64,000 nucleotides of DNA from DATKWD01 sp963704815. GTDB lineage: Bacteria > Actinomycetota > Acidimicrobiia > Acidimicrobiales > Salinilacustritrichaceae. Positions 53,165 to 62,335 of this stretch are shown piece by piece. Under the pieces are notes generated by a model. It did not search any database and was not told the DNA's origin. It saw only the letters and a program-made list of their open reading frames with translations. A program made the translations under genes and the position numbers. The stretch's first letter is position 1, and every line of letters begins with the position of its first letter. Location: NCBI GenBank assembly GCA_963704815.1, contig CAVPHU010000001.1, positions 186,001-250,000 of the forward strand, written 5' to 3'.

Positions 53165-54493
53165 TCGGGTGCTCCCCACGCTTCCAGCCGGCCGCGGATC
53201 GTCGCGGTGAACTCGGCCGCCGGGGCGCCGTCGAACGCGCGGTGATCCCAGGTCAGGCTGAGGGTGAGGACCTGGGTCCGCAGTGGCAGGCCCTGTTCCC
53301 AGCGCACGGAGTCGCGCAGGCGTCCCACGCCGAGAATGGCGGTGTTGGGCGGGTTGATGACCGGGGTGAAGGCATCGACGCCATACATCCCCAGTGCCGT
53401 CACCGAGAAGGTGCCGCCCTCGACGTCGGTCACCGAAAGGGAGCCGTTTGCGTGCTGCTGTGGCCAGTCGGGTGGTCTCGCTGCTCAGCTCGGCCAGGGT
53501 CAGGGCGTCCGCCCGCTTCACGACCGGGACGACGAGGCCGCCGTCGACGGCCACGGCCATGCCCACGTTGATCTCGGGAAGCACGGCGAGGCGACCGTCC
53601 GCGATCTGGCTGTTGACGATCGGATGCTCGGCCAGCGCCGAAGCCGCGGCGGCGATCACGTAGTCGGTGAACCCCGGCTTGGGGTCTGCCGCAGCCGCAC
53701 GATGATCGGCGACGGTGTCCATCCGCGCGTCCATGGTGAGGGTGAGCTGTGCCATGGACTGGAGGGAGGTGTGCATGCGCTCGGCGATGCGGCCACGCAT
53801 CCCGGACATCGGAATCGTCGACGAGGGCTCCTGGAGCAACGGCACCTCGCCCGGTCCGGCCTGCTCGGTGCTCATGGTGGTCAGTTGCTCGCGGACGTGA
53901 CGGACGACGTCGGCCCGGTCGATTCTCGGGTCTGGTCCTTCGCAGCGAACATCCGCCAGATCGACCCCCAGCTCTCGGGCCAACTCACGCGCGAAGGTGG
54001 TGGCCCCCCGCCCGCCGGTGGCGGGAGCAGCGACCACGTCTTCGGAGACGATGCGCCCACCGGGACCGGTGCCCACGACCCGAGCCAGCTCGACCCCCAA
54101 CTCCGCCGCAACCCGGCGGGCGTTCGGTGAGGCCAGCAGCCTCCCGTCTTCGCCACGGGACGTGGCCACCGCTGCGGGAGCGGTCGTCGCGACGGGAGCA
54201 GTCGTCGATGACCGGTCCGGGCTCGCCGCACCGGTCTCGACCGCTGGTGGCTCCTCGCCCGGTTCGAGGAACCAGCCGATGAGGTCGCCGCAGGCGTAGG
54301 TCTCGCCGGCGGCACCGGTGATGTGGAGCCGCCCCGAGCCGCTGGCCTCGACGTCGCTCTCGACCTTGTCGGTCTCGATCAGCAGGACCGCGGCGCCCTT
54401 GTCCACATCGGTGCCGCTGTCCACCAGCCACTTGATGATGGTGCCCGCCTCCATCGTCAGGCCCAGCTTCGGCATCTGGAACTCGACGGCCAT
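53161..54493 (-). CDS. 2-oxoacid dehydrogenase E2 (dihydrolipoamide acyltransferase), one frame break
   Basis: Lipoyl domain with Lys in IETDKVESDV (about residue 43), then two peripheral subunit-binding domains: ASPNARRVAAELGVELARVVGTG and FARELARELGVDLADVRCEG. The catalytic domain follows (MRGRIAERMHTSLQS, DHRAFDGAPAAEF). The frame breaks near 53445 in AAACGGC; restoring CG gives RGSLSVTDVEGGTFSV and 444 aa. Without the repair the E2 frame appears fused to the PPDK-like gene, which is an artefact. The acyl group (acetyl, branched, acetoin) cannot be told. Confidence 0.87.
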
Positions 54494-54495
54494 GA

Positions 54496-55500
54496 CTACG
54501 CGGTCGTGCCCGGGGCCGGGCGGTCGAGGGTGGCTCTGATCTGGCCCGTGATGCGATCGACGTCGGGCACGTAGGCGGTCTCGAGCGTCGGGCTGAACGG
54601 CACCGGGGCGAACGGTGCGCCGACGCGGGCCACCGGAGCGTCCAGGTGGTCGAACGTGTGCTCCTGGATCTGGGCGGCCAGTTCGGCGCCGAGGCCACCG
54701 GCCCGGACGGCCTCGTGGACCACCACGATCCGGTTGGTCGTGCGGGCCGAGGCGACCACCGTGTCGAGGTCGAGCGGTGCGACCGTGCGCAGGTCGATGA
54801 CTTCGCAGTCGATGCCTTCAGCGGCGAGCTGCTCGGCCGCGGCGAGTGATTCGACGGCCATGCGGCTGTAGGAGACCAGGGTGACGTCGGACCCGGCACG
54901 CGTGATGGCAGCCGAGCCGAGCGGCACCTCGTAGAGCGCTTCGGGCACCGGGCCCCGGGTTCCGAGCATCTTCTTGTGCTTGACGATGATGGTCGGGTTG
55001 TCGTCGCGGACACAGGCCGCGAGCAGCCCCTTCATGTCATGGGGCGTCGACGGCATGACGACCTTGAGGCCCGGCACGTGGCACAGCATGGCTTCGAGAC
55101 TCTGGCTGTGCTGGGCGCCGGCCGACAGACCGGCACCGCCGTTGGTGGTGATGGTCATGGGCAGGGTGGCATTGCCCCCGAACATGTACTTCAGCTTGGC
55201 CGCCTGGTTGGCGATCTGGTCCATGGCCACGAGGACGAAGTCCATGAACATGAGGTCGACGACCGGCCGCAGGCCCACCACCGCCGCGCCGATGCCCAAC
55301 CCGATGATCGCCTGTTCGGAGATCGGGGTGTCGACCATGCGCCGCTCGCCGAAGTGATCGACGAGGCCGTCGAAGCTGTGGAAGACGCCCCCGGTCTTGC
55401 CCACGTCCTCGCCGGCGACGAACACGTCGGGGTCGGCCTCCATGATCTGGCGCAGCCCCTCGTTGAAGGCCTGGAGGTAGGTGATCTCGCGCTCGGTCAT
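54496..55500 (-). CDS. 2-oxoacid dehydrogenase E1 component, beta subunit
   Basis: 334 aa, transketolase-like pyrimidine-binding and C-terminal domains: GEDVGKTGGVFHSFDGLVDHFG, TPISEQAIIGLGIGAAVVGLRPV, GGNATLPMTITTNGGAG, SAGAQHSQSLEAMLCHVPGLKVVMPSTPHD, and VSYSRMAVESLAAAEQLAAEGI. Works with E1 alpha to decarboxylate a 2-oxoacid (pyruvate/acetoin type) using thiamine diphosphate. Overlaps E1 alpha by 4 bp; 2 bp before E2. Confidence 0.93.
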   Translation of the reverse strand: MTEREITYLQAFNEGLRQIMEADPDVFVAGEDVGKTGGVFHSFDGLVDHFGERRMVDTPISEQAIIGLGIGAAVVGLRPVVDLMFMDFVLVAMDQIANQAAKLKYMFGGNATLPMTITTNGGAGLSAGAQHSQSLEAMLCHVPGLKVVMPSTPHDMKGLLAACVRDDNPTIIVKHKKMLGTRGPVPEALYEVPLGSAAITRAGSDVTLVSYSRMAVESLAAAEQLAAEGIDCEVIDLRTVAPLDLDTVVASARTTNRIVVVHEAVRAGGLGAELAAQIQEHTFDHLDAPVARVGAPFAPVPFSPTLETAYVPDVDRITGQIRATLDRPAPGTTA

Positions 55501-56474
55501 GACGACACTTCTGTGTAGACGTTGTCGAGCAGCACGTCGGGCTCGGGCATGGGGCTGGACTCGGCGAATTCGATGGCGACGTCGACCTCGGCCTGGACCG
55601 AAGCACGGATGGCGTCGATCTCGTCCCGGGTGGCGATGCCGTCGTCGGCCATGACCCGTTCGAGGGCCACGATCGCGTCGCGGCCCTTCCACTCCTCGAC
55701 CTCGTCGTCGCTGCGGTACTTCATCCCGAGGGTCTGGATGCCGTGGTGGTTGTAGTAGCGGTAGGTCTTGCACTCGAGAAACGACGGCCCCTCGCCGGCC
55801 CGGATCGTTCGGAGCGCGTGGGTGGTGGCCTCGTGGACGGCGATCGCGTCCATCCCGTCGACCACCATGCCTGGCATGCCGTAGCCCGCGGCCCGCTCGA
55901 CCACGTCCTTGATGGCCATCGTCGTGGACCGCGGCGTGTACTCGGCGTACTCGTTGTTCTCGCACACGAACAGCACCGGGAGTTGCAGCGCCGCCGCCAT
56001 GTTGGCCGCCTCGTGGAACGCGCCGATGTTGGTGGTGCCGTCACCGAAGAAGGCCACCGAGACGGTGTCGTTGCCGCGGTACTTGTTGGCGAACCCGGCG
56101 CCGACGGCGATGGGCACTCCCCCGCCGACGATCCCGTTGGCGCCGAGCATGTTGAGGTCGAGGTCGCAGATGTGCATCGACCCGCCCTTGCCCTGGCAGT
56201 AGCCCGTGGCCTTGCCCATCAGCTCGGCCATCATCTTGTTGAGGTCGCCGCCCTTGGCCACCAGATGACCGTGCCCACGGTGGGTCGAGGTGATCTGGTC
56301 GTCGTCGTGTAGCGCGACGCAGACGCCCGCGGCGATGGCCTCCTGGCCCACGTAGAGGTGGATGAAGCCGGGAATCCGGTTGGCCTCGAACAGCCGACCC
56401 GCTGCCTCCTCGAACAAACGGATCCTCACCATCCGACGGTGGAGGTCTTTGGCGATCTCGGGGCTGAGTGTCAC
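55497..56474 (-). CDS. 2-oxoacid dehydrogenase E1 component, alpha subunit
   Basis: 325 aa. ThDP-binding motif GDGTTNIGAFHEAANMAA...ENN, phosphorylation-loop region EYAEYTPRSTTMAIKDV, and GKGGSMHICDLDLNMLGANGIVGGGVPIAVGAGF. Closest in form to pyruvate/acetoin dehydrogenase E1 alpha. First of the E1alpha-E1beta-E2-PPDK run; the lipoamide dehydrogenase (E3) is not in the window. Confidence 0.93.
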   Translation of the reverse strand: MTLSPEIAKDLHRRMVRIRLFEEAAGRLFEANRIPGFIHLYVGQEAIAAGVCVALHDDDQITSTHRGHGHLVAKGGDLNKMMAELMGKATGYCQGKGGSMHICDLDLNMLGANGIVGGGVPIAVGAGFANKYRGNDTVSVAFFGDGTTNIGAFHEAANMAAALQLPVLFVCENNEYAEYTPRSTTMAIKDVVERAAGYGMPGMVVDGMDAIAVHEATTHALRTIRAGEGPSFLECKTYRYYNHHGIQTLGMKYRSDDEVEEWKGRDAIVALERVMADDGIATRDEIDAIRASVQAEVDVAIEFAESSPMPEPDVLLDNVYTEVSS

Positions 56475-56486
56475 AGGGGCTCCAGG

Positions 56487-57255
56487 TCAGGCGTTCGATC
56501 CGAGGGCCCAGCGGATGGCCCGTCGTAGCAGTTCGTAGTACTCGGGACGCTCCCAGGACCCCCGCTCGATGGTCGGGTGGAAGTCGTGTAGCGGCACCAT
56601 GTCGTAGTGGCCCCGGCAGTGGCCGAGCGTGTTGTAGAGCACAGCCCCCTCGCCCAGCGGACGCAGGTACTGCACCACGTGCTCATCGGAGCCACTGGTC
56701 CAGTCGGACTCGGCGAAGCCCTCGGCCTCTCCGCTCCAGTGGGTGTGCAACAGCACCTCGAGCACGTCGCGGTCGGCGTGTTCCATCAGATAGAGCTCGT
56801 CGTCGGTCTCGAACGCGTCGATGCCGGCGACCAGCCAGTGGTCGGGTGCGGCGTTCTCGACGGTGTAGGGAGCGATCTTCGGGTGGGCGATGAACTGGCT
56901 GCCGAGCGTGTCGACCCACGAGGGGAAGCATCGGGGCGACTCGACGCCGTTCGGCCGTGGCAGATCGAGCGCCGCGTTCGTCCCGTGGAGCGCCACCCAC
57001 CGGCCACCGTGCTCGACCCACGTCCGCAGGGCGGCCTGCGACGCCTCTGTCGGGCGGACGTCACACGTGTAGCTGACGATGAAGTCGGACGCGGTCAGCG
57101 CCTCGACGTCGTCCCAGTTGCCGGCGACGGTCGTGCGAACGTGGTCGTGCTCGGCGAGCAGGTCGAGCAACTCTCGGCGAGCGAAGTCGATGTCGTGGTA
57201 CTTCCCACCCGCGACGAGACAGGCATCGACGCGCGCAGAGCTGCTCGGCCTCCAC
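56487..57255 (-). CDS. ThuA-like (trehalose utilisation) family protein, one frame break at the N-terminus
   Basis: Glutamine-amidotransferase-like fold: DACLVAGGKYHDIDFARRELLDLL, SDFIVSYTCDVRPTEASQAALRTWVEHGGRWVALHGTNAA, and YLRPLGEGAVLYNTLGHCRGHYDM. The GTG at 57255 starts a different frame from the body. Restoring CG within the GCGCGC run at 57229-57236 joins them to a 256-aa protein. Lies 3 bp after an SDR stop and 12 bp before E1 alpha, so in the same operon. Substrate unknown, probably a sugar or sugar-like catabolite. Confidence 0.8.
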
Positions 57256-57258
57256 CGA

Positions 57259-58014
57259 TCAGTAGTCGACGCGCTTGAGGAAGCCGCCGTCGATGGTGAG
57301 GTTGGTGCCGTTGATGTGCCTGGCCGCGTCACTGGCCAGGAACGCAACGGCGTTGGCGACGTCGTCGGTGGTGCCGATGCGGCCGACCGGGTGGGCCTGC
57401 ACGGTCGCCTCGTAGAAGTCGGGCTTGGCGGTCCGGATGGTGTCCCAGTCGCCACCCTCGACGAAGATCGGCCCGGGCGACACCACGTTGCAGCGGATGC
57501 CCTGGGCGCCGAGCACCTGGGCTTGACCGAGCGTCCAGTTGGTGACCGCGGCCTTGAAGGCGCTGTAGCTCCCTGACCCCGAGCCGAAGTGCTCGGCGGT
57601 GGCCGTGGTGCCGATGCTGATGACCGAGCCGCCGCCGTCCGCGAGCGCCTCCTTGGCTGCGGCAACCCCGCCGACCAGAGCTTTCAGGTCGATCTCGAAG
57701 TTCTTCGACCACTCGTCGAGCGCCTTCTGGCCCTTGCCCGAGGTGTTGTGGACGTAGATGTCGACCCCGCCGAGCTGTTCGGCCGACGACGCGATCCACG
57801 CTTCGAGCGACGCGAGGTCGGCCGCGTCGACCACGCCTCCGACGACGGTGCCGAGAGAGCTGAGCTCCGCGACGGCCGCTTCGACGTCGTCGGCGCTGCG
57901 AGCGCAGATGGCGACCGAGGCCCCTTCGGCGAGCAGCGTCTCGGCGACGGCACGACCGATTCCCCTGGTCGAGCCGGTGACCAGCGCCCTCTTGCCGGCG
58001 AGTCCGAGATCCAT
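57259..58014 (-). CDS. Short-chain dehydrogenase/reductase
   Basis: 251 aa. VTGSTRGIGRAV, CARSADDV after strand 2 (Arg suggests NADP), HNTSGKG in place of the usual NNAG, catalytic Ser ISIGTTATA and YSAFK. HNTSG is a recurring variant in SDRs related to 3-oxoacyl reductases. First gene of the operon running to 50909. Upstream minus-strand DNA has an AT-rich stretch with ACTAACCACTC, resembling a half-site of the 45778 palindrome. Confidence 0.88.
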   Translation of the reverse strand: MDLGLAGKRALVTGSTRGIGRAVAETLLAEGASVAICARSADDVEAAVAELSSLGTVVGGVVDAADLASLEAWIASSAEQLGGVDIYVHNTSGKGQKALDEWSKNFEIDLKALVGGVAAAKEALADGGGSVISIGTTATAEHFGSGSGSYSAFKAAVTNWTLGQAQVLGAQGIRCNVVSPGPIFVEGGDWDTIRTAKPDFYEATVQAHPVGRIGTTDDVANAVAFLASDAARHINGTNLTIDGGFLKRVDY

Positions 58015-58128
58015 GCGTTCGCTCCAGAATTGATCGAGTGGTTAGTTATTCCATCATCCCACCCACCCGGTCGGCAATCGCCGCCGCAGTTGCCGCATCG
58101 TGCCGGAGGGGCGACTGTTGCCCCGGCA

Positions 58129-59405
58129 TCACCAGTCGGAGCCGTCGATCTCCGCGAGCCGGGCGCTCAGGTGGGTGTGTTCGACATCGTTGGTACACAG
58201 GCTGAGCGCTCTGCGGTACGAGGACCGGGCGAGGTCGAGGTTCCCGACCCGGTGTGCGAGCTCGCCGCGTACGGCCGCGAGCCGATGGTTGTCGTGGAGG
58301 ACATCGTCGAGTGCAGAGAGCAGCGCAAGGCCCGCCCGAGGACCTTGTGCCTCGCCGACGGCGACCGCTCGGTTGAGGCGGACGATCGCGGAGCCGGTCA
58401 GTGCTTCGAGGGCGGCGTAGTGCTCGGCGATCTCGGGCCAGTCGGTCGCGGCCGCGGTTGGTGCTCTGGCGTGTTCGGCCGCGATGAGAGCCTGGAGCCG
58501 GAGTTCTTCGGCGTACCCGGACCCCGGGCGCAGCTGCGCGACGAGCCCGAGCCCGGCCCTGATCTCTTCGTGGTGCCACCTCGAGCGGTCCTGGTCGGCC
58601 AGGGTGACGAGCCGGCCATCGTCTTGGCGGGCGTCGCGGCGGGAGTGTTGCAGCACCAACAGTGCGAGCGTCGCCTGCACTTGGGTGGCCTCGGGGACGA
58701 GTTCGTGCAACATCGCAGCCAGGCGAACCGCGTCTCCAGCGAGATCGGCCCGCAACAGATCGGGCCCGAGCCGGGGGTGTATCCGGCGGTGAACGCCAGA
58801 TAGATGGTTCGGCACACCTCATCGAGACGCGACCGGAGCTCGTCCCCGACCGGATCACTGAGCGGGATACCGGCGAGCACGATCTTCTTCTTCGCTCGGG
58901 TCAGGCGTGCCGCCATCGTTGCGGTCGGCACCAGGTGCAGGCGAGCGATCTGTGCGGTCGGTGTCCCGATGACCAGGCGGAGCGCAAGCGCCGACCGTGC
59001 ATCGCGCGACAGCGCCGGGTGGCAACACAACAAGATGAGGTGCAGCCGATCGTCGGCCAGCTCGTCGCCGGCGGCGGCAGGTGGTTCGTAGCCGGGCCTG
59101 ACCGCGAGCAGCGGCGCCTTGTGCCCGGCGACGGCCTCCGCTCTGAGTCGCCCGATCACCTGCCGGTGGGCGGTGGTGTAGAGCCAGCCGCCGGGGTTGG
59201 CCGGCACGCCGTCGATGGGCCAGCGCTCCGCCGCTCGGGCAAAGGCCTCGGCCAGTGCGTCCTCGGCCAGATCGACGCGCCGGGTCCGTGCCACCAACAG
59301 CGACACCAGCCGACCCCACGCGTCCCGATAGGCCTCCTCGACGGTGTGTTCGGCCTCGAGGGTCTGATCAGGGCGTGTCGAGGACCGGTCGGATGTCGAT
59401 GTCAT
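58129..59405 (-). CDS. ECF RNA polymerase sigma factor with C-terminal extension (ECF42-like), one frame break
   Basis: Sigma-2 region (EEAYRDAWGRLVSLLVARTRRVDLAEDALAEAFARAAERWP, NPGGWLYTTAHRQVIGRLR) and sigma-4 (ARSALALRLVIGTPTAQIARLHLVPTATMAARLTRAKKKI) are followed by the long SnoaL/TPR-like extension typical of ECF sigma factors paired with DGPF proteins (DEVCRTIYLAFTAGYTP, AIVRLNRAVAVGEAQGP). One G is missing near 58763-58765; restored length is 425 aa. Its start overlaps the DGPF gene by 38 bp. No anti-sigma factor nearby, as is usual for this group. Confidence 0.87.
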
Positions 59406-59721
59406 AGGCCGGGAGGATCTTGCACAGCTCGATCACCGTGTCCAGGTCGGGGGCATCGAGGACGTAGTAGCCGCCGATCTGCTCGGCCGCTTCAGCGTAC
59501 GGGCCGTCGGTGACGGTCATCTCGCCGCCGCGCGTACGAAGGGTGGTGGCCATCGAGCCCTCCCCCAACGCCTCTCCGCTCAGGATCTCGACCCCCGGCC
59601 GGGCTGCGCACGCCTCATCGAAGGCCACGTGCGCGGCCATTCCGGCCTCCTGCTCCTCCGGTGTCATGTCTTCCCACGACGTCAGCTCACCGAATCCGGC
59701 CAACAGAACGAAATACTTCAT
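59368..59721 (-). CDS. YCII-related DGPF-domain protein
   Basis: 117 aa from the ATG at 59721, chosen because GAGGAG ends 6 bp upstream of it. Motifs MKYFVLLAGF, GEALGEGSMATTLRTRGGEMTVTDGPYAEAAEQIGGYYVLDAPDLD with the DGPY (DGPF) core. Such proteins are consistently encoded beside ECF42 sigma factors and are thought to be sensors or targets. Located directly upstream and overlapping the sigma gene. Confidence 0.92.
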   Translation of the reverse strand: MKYFVLLAGFGELTSWEDMTPEEQEAGMAAHVAFDEACAARPGVEILSGEALGEGSMATTLRTRGGEMTVTDGPYAEAAEQIGGYYVLDAPDLDTVIELCKILPAYDIDIRPVLDTP

Positions 59722-59848
59722 GGTCATCTCCTCGAGGTTCGTGGTCGGCGACAACCGCCGACATCACCATGACGCGCAACTCCACCAGAATTCGACAACC
59801 TCCGGAAGGAAATCCGAGGGGGCTCGGCATGCCGGCCTGTATCGGCGT

Positions 59849-61165
59849 TCAGGCGGGTTCGGTGATGGGGGTGCCGTCGGGGCGGTGGATGGTGTAGGTG
59901 CCGTTGGGGTTGGGGCGGGGGTGGTAGCCGGTCTCTTTGAGGCGGTTGTGGTAGCCGCAGACGGGGTTGCCGTTGGTGTGGTCGGTGGGCCCGCCTCGGG
60001 CGGCGGGTTCTCGGTGATCGATCTGGCAGCGGCGTCCGGCGACTCCGCAGCCGCCGTAGCCACAACGGACCCCGGCGGGGTCTTTGATGGCTTCGCGGAG
60101 TAGGACGGCTTCGCGGGAAGCACCAGTGAACAATCGTTTGGCCCGTCCGTGGTTGATGATGTTGCCGTCGGGGTCGATGATGATGGCCCGCACCAGCCCG
60201 GCCATCGCCGTGGCCACCACCTCTGATGGCGTCAGAGCGACCCCTTCGGTGCTGCGACACACCAGATCGTCTCGGGTGGGGTTGTGGTCGGGCACGTGGT
60301 CGGCACCTGTCGCAGCGCGTCGTTCGAGCTCGGTGGCGAAGGTTGCTTCGTCGATCACCATGTTCACCACCGGGACTGCGGTGGAGACGCCGGGGTTCGC
60401 AGCGGCGAGTTGGAAGATCTTGTAGATCGCATCAGCCCGCCGCTGCGCATCAGTGCGCAACAGGTCACTCTTCTTGGCCACGCCCTCACCCAGGCGGGTT
60501 TTGGCGTCGGCCCAGTCGGCTTCGAACTCGGCCCGCTCGAACGCCTCGAAGATCCCCGCGATCGTCGCCCCCTGCACCGACGCATGGTTGGCCCGGGTGC
60601 GGAACGACCCGTCGAAGCCTTTGGTCACGGTGGCGTTGCGGGCCCGGTGCTCCCGATCGGACTTCTCCTCGGCACCATCAGCATCAGCCAGCATCTCCCA
60701 CTGCTGCACCACCACCTTGAAGCCGTCGTGGTCCAACTCGATGGCCCGCTCACGAAACCACTCATCGGCCTCTTCGAAGAACCCCGCCACCCGCGGGTTC
60801 GCACCCACCCGACCCAACACCTGCACATGCCCGGTCGGGATCCGCCCCTCCAGATAGGACTTGGCGAACAACGGCAACCGCCGCAGAGCAGCCGCACCCT
60901 TCACCCGACCAGAGGCCTCCCCACCAGGCAGGCGGCCCAGATGCTTCAACGCGGAGGTGGCCGAGCTGTGACCATCGACCCGATAGGCGTTGGACCGATC
61001 CACCCGACCCGCCAGAGCGACCGTCGCCGCATCCAGCTGGCGCCGGACCGCTTCGAGATCACGCACCGAAGCCATCAGATCCTCCGCCAACAACAACGAC
61101 GAATCGACCGACACGAGGGCCTCGGCCCCCTCACGAATCATCTCGAGCGCAACCCCGATCTCCAT
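59849..61165 (-). CDS. DUF222 / HNH endonuclease domain protein
   Basis: About 438 aa from the ATG at 61165. Long helical DUF222 (ALVSVDSSLLLAEDLMASVRDLEAVRRQLDAATVALAGRVD ...), then a C-terminal HNH: GVRCGYGGCGVAGRRCQIDHREPAARGGPTDHTNGNPVCGYHNRLK, with the Cys pairs, catalytic His and Asn. These proteins (related to the mycobacterial 13E12 repeat family) are abundant in actinobacterial genomes, often in several copies; role unresolved, possibly mobile or DNA-targeting. Confidence 0.9.
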   Translation of the reverse strand: MEIGVALEMIREGAEALVSVDSSLLLAEDLMASVRDLEAVRRQLDAATVALAGRVDRSNAYRVDGHSSATSALKHLGRLPGGEASGRVKGAAALRRLPLFAKSYLEGRIPTGHVQVLGRVGANPRVAGFFEEADEWFRERAIELDHDGFKVVVQQWEMLADADGAEEKSDREHRARNATVTKGFDGSFRTRANHASVQGATIAGIFEAFERAEFEADWADAKTRLGEGVAKKSDLLRTDAQRRADAIYKIFQLAAANPGVSTAVPVVNMVIDEATFATELERRAATGADHVPDHNPTRDDLVCRSTEGVALTPSEVVATAMAGLVRAIIIDPDGNIINHGRAKRLFTGASREAVLLREAIKDPAGVRCGYGGCGVAGRRCQIDHREPAARGGPTDHTNGNPVCGYHNRLKETGYHPRPNPNGTYTIHRPDGTPITEPA

Positions 61166-61278
61166 ACCAACAATTCTGGAGACGGGGTGTGACACCTACG
61201 AACGGGTGTTTGAGCTCCCAAATCGAGGTGGATGCGGCCGCCGACAACGCCGCCGGCGGAGCGACCGGCTGCGGGTGC

Positions 61279-62330
61279 TCATCGGAACCTCCGCAGCAGC
61301 CGCTCGGCGATCGCGTTGTGGTCGTAGGAGGTGGCGTTGCCCATGATCACGACGCCGAATCCCAGGTCTGGGTAGATCCGCATGCAGTTCCAGAACCCAG
61401 CCCCACCGCCAAGGTGTTCGACGAAACCGCTGTCGGGGTTCCGGCCTCGCCGGAACCAACCCAGACCGACCTGGATGTTCTTGCCCGTTGCGATGATGCG
61501 TCGCATGGTCTGGGCCGAGTCGGCTGACAGGATGCGGACGCCGTCGAGCAGGCCGTCTCCGAGGTGGGCCTGGAGGAACCGGGCGGCCTCGCTCGCCGCT
61601 CCCACCAGTCCGCCGTAGGCCGCGCCGTCGACGTAGAAGGGATGCAGCGACCGGTGCGGGCCAACGGTGGGTCCGACGATCTTGCGGGGAAGGAGCAGCG
61701 GGAGCAAGACACCCATCGGGCCGTGCCGTCGGTGGTAGGGGTGGCCCGATCGCTGGCAGGGTCGGCGGTGAAACCGGTGTGGTCCATGCCCAACGGTTCG
61801 AGGATCCGGTGTCGGATGTGGTCCTCGAACGCCTCACCGGCCGCAGATTCGATGACCTCGCCGAGCACGAGATAGCCGAGGTTGGAGTACGCAGCGCGGG
61901 CGCCGGGGTCGAAGCGGAGGCGGCGATGCTTGGGGAGCACTCGCCGCACGAAGTCGCAACGGACCGGTCCGGGCTCGGTGGCGGGGTGCGCCCAACGCAG
62001 CGGCAGCGGGTTCACCAGCCCGGAGCTGTGAGACAACAGGTTGCGCACCGTGGCGGCGGAGGCCCGAGAGTCGGGTCGGGTCGCGCTGAATGGCTCGTAG
62101 TACTGAGCGATCGGTGCGTCGAGATCCAGCGAACCCTCGTCGGCCAACTGCATTGCGGCGGTGGCGGTCACCAGCTTCGTCATCGAGAACCAGTTGCAGA
62201 CCGTGGTCGGCGTCATCTCCTGGCCCGAGGACAGGTCAGCCTTGCCCCAGCCCTCGCTGAGGAGCACCCCGTCGGCATCCACCGCTACGGCCGCCAGTCC
62301 AGGAACCTTGCTGAGGACCAGTCCGTCCAT
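61279..62330 (-). CDS. Beta-lactamase-fold serine hydrolase, one frame break
   Basis: Starts MDGLVLSKVPGLAAVAVDADG. SxxK motif SMTK (NWFSMTKLVTATAAM), Tyr motif YSNLGYLVLG, and C-terminal HLGGGAGFWN (KTG-like position HLGG). One C is missing from the C-run at 61737-61740 (plus strand GGGG); restored, it reads RATPYHRRHGPMGVLLPLLLP and gives 350 aa. Its ATG lies 6 bp downstream of the epimerase stop on the same strand. Confidence 0.84.
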
Positions 62331-62335
62331 TGGCG

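Noticed and set aside
50909..54493. A single 1194-aa open frame joining the E2 acyltransferase to the PPDK-like protein
   Set aside because: The E2 frame breaks at about 53445 and the true C-terminal E2 domain (DHRAFDG) is in another frame ending at 53161; the apparent fusion is produced by a missing CG dinucleotide.
59849..61165. DUF222-HNH gene as a homing endonuclease within an intron or intein
   Set aside because: It is a free-standing full-length gene with its own start, not embedded in another gene.
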